This document shows positions 61,951 through 62,928 of a stretch of 62,928 nt of DNA, piece by piece. The translations under genes and the position numbers were made by a program. Source of the DNA: Ruminococcus flavefaciens. Lineage in GTDB: Bacteria > Bacillota > Clostridia > Oscillospirales > Ruminococcaceae. Within the stretch, counting starts at the first letter, position 1, and each line of letters opens with the position of its first letter. Below the pieces are notes generated by a model, which saw nothing but the letters and a program-made list of their open reading frames with translations, made no database searches and was not told where the DNA came from. The stretch spans positions 1 through 62,928 of the forward strand of contig NZ_FNWV01000015.1 of assembly GCF_900108555.1 (NCBI RefSeq), written 5' to 3'.

Positions 61951-62928
61951 ATGAAGATCGGATTTTCAACTCTGGCTTGTCCCGAATGGTCGTGGACAGA
62001 CATCTACTCAATGGCAAAGGATTTTAAATTTGACGGAATTGAGATCAGAGGTCTCGGAAACGAGATTTTTTCTGTTAAGGCCCAGCCTTTTACAGAAGCA
62101 CAGCTGCCAAATACCATTTCTAAGTTAAAATCACTGGGACTTGAGATACCATGTCTTTCATCAGGTGCCTGCCTTAAATTCAAGGATAAGTATCAGGCAG
62201 CTGAGGACGAGATAAAGGCATATGCACAGCTTGCACAGAAACTCAATGCATCTTATATAAGAATACTGGCTGATCTTGATCCGGCTCCTGTTGATGAGAT
62301 AGATGATGATTATATCGTTGAGGCACTCCGGAAGCTGGTACCTATCGCAGAGGAGTACAATGTAACACTTCTCGTAGAGACAAACGGCGTATATTCAGAC
62401 ACAGCACGTCTTGCAGCAGTACTTGACAGAGTAAAGAGCCGCAAGGTGGCTGCACTCTGGGATATGCACCACCCATATCGTTATAACAACGAAGCTCCCG
62501 AGACAACAGTTGCAAATCTCGGCGAGTACATAAAATATATACAGGTAAAGGACAGTGTCATGCGCGAGGACGGTACAGTTGAGTACCGCATCATGGGCAC
62601 AGGTGATATTCCCGTAAAGGCAATGATCGAAGCTCTTGACACTATCAACTATAACGGCTATATCTCACTTGAATGGGTAAAACGATGGGCAAGAGACCTT
62701 AGCGACGCAGGTATAGTTATACCTCAGTTCGCTGAGTATATGGCTCCTTACAAAAAAGCCCACAAGCACTCTCTCCAGACAAACATGAGAGGTGACGGAC
62801 AGTATCCGTGGCCAAAGGAGCGTATCCTCAACTATACTTTCCCTGATATACTTGACCGTATCTGTGAGCAGTTCCCTAATCAGTATGCATTCCGCTATAC
62901 TGAGCTTGACTATACAAGAACATATCCC
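61951..62928 (+). CDS. TIM-barrel (xylose-isomerase-like) protein fused to AMP-forming ligase (3' truncated)
   Basis: 326 codons to the window end, still open. Residues 1-about 275 match the sugar phosphate isomerase/epimerase TIM barrel: MKIGFSTLACPEWSW, FDGIEIRG, LLVETNGVYSD, ALWDMHHP, IQVKDSV and YISLEWVKRW, with likely metal-ligand Glu, Asp and His residues. After a short linker the sequence NYTFPDILDRICEQFPNQYAF begins an AMP-binding (acyl-CoA synthetase-like) domain. AAAGGAATG precedes ATG 61951. It lies downstream of the T-box, so expression should follow the charging of one tRNA. Substrate unknown. Confidence 0.8.
   Translation, partial: MKIGFSTLACPEWSWTDIYSMAKDFKFDGIEIRGLGNEIFSVKAQPFTEAQLPNTISKLKSLGLEIPCLSSGACLKFKDKYQAAEDEIKAYAQLAQKLNASYIRILADLDPAPVDEIDDDYIVEALRKLVPIAEEYNVTLLVETNGVYSDTARLAAVLDRVKSRKVAALWDMHHPYRYNNEAPETTVANLGEYIKYIQVKDSVMREDGTVEYRIMGTGDIPVKAMIEALDTINYNGYISLEWVKRWARDLSDAGIVIPQFAEYMAPYKKAHKHSLQTNMRGDGQYPWPKERILNYTFPDILDRICEQFPNQYAFRYTELDYTRTYP

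Overview
The window looks like chromosomal DNA of a low-GC, cellulosome-forming Firmicute, most likely a rumen or gut Ruminococcus (R. flavefaciens/R. albus group). The evidence is a secreted GH5 glycanase with a Thr-rich linker and C-terminal dockerin, a second dockerin protein with a caspase-like domain, a broken dockerin gene, strong AGGAGG ribosome-binding sites, TTGACA/TATAAT promoters with 17-18 bp spacers, and TPP and T-box riboswitches. All family assignments come from reading motifs; no database search was run.

Layout. 1-3983 is the end of an integrative element: a large FtsK/HerA-type ATPase cut by the left edge, a small HTH/Xis-like protein, a 30-bp perfect palindrome, a tyrosine integrase, then a tRNA-3'-end-like attachment site. 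4136-9172 holds a three-gene sortase locus, an aquaporin, a PH-like protein and an FkbM methyltransferase. 9195-15171 has two HD-domain proteins, pyrB with a PyrI-type zinc tail, asnB, a Xer-like recombinase and a NUDIX hydrolase. 15281-23778 has an FHA-FtsW-PBP2 cell-wall operon, hpf, a LUD protein, an apparently catalytically dead S11 carboxypeptidase homologue, a phosphoesterase, tspO and a free-standing 19-residue Cys-rich micropeptide gene. 23777-29982 is a minus-strand thiamine operon (TPP riboswitch, thiS, thiF, thiG, GNAT, a broken LspA-like gene, thiH, a TenI/ThiE paralogue, thiE, tatD). 30064-37163 is a TetR-controlled transport cassette: two ABC exporter halves plus a full ECF importer.

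The right half is accessory and plastic. 38532-43979 has a lipoprotein and the GH5-dockerin gene, divergent from a regulator that fuses a LacI-type sensor, a degenerate GGDEF domain and an AraC HTH. 44028-48060 and 53137-57882 are two paralogous GntR(YtrA)/ABC cassettes, each with a perfect inverted-repeat operator at its promoter; the first ends in a CPBP protease, the second in a beta-lactamase-fold serine hydrolase. Between them lie several pseudogenes (a CBM-dockerin-rhodanese remnant and a membrane-protein remnant), a rhodanese lipoprotein, an AAC(3)-family gene and a leucine-rich-repeat protein with a putative cysteine-protease domain. That last gene's promoter carries three direct repeats at exact 21-bp spacing. 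58053-60731 is the dockerin/caspase-like protein, followed by an IS481-like transposase remnant. At the right edge a T-box leader precedes a TIM-barrel protein fused to the start of an AMP-forming ligase, cut by the window.

Most novel candidates: the Cys-rich micropeptide locus, the sortase with an adjacent non-canonical (VEDTG) substrate, the pseudo-carboxypeptidase, the LytTR-like triple repeat, the sensor-GGDEF-AraC regulator beside the cellulase, and the T-box-controlled TIM-barrel/AMP-ligase fusion.
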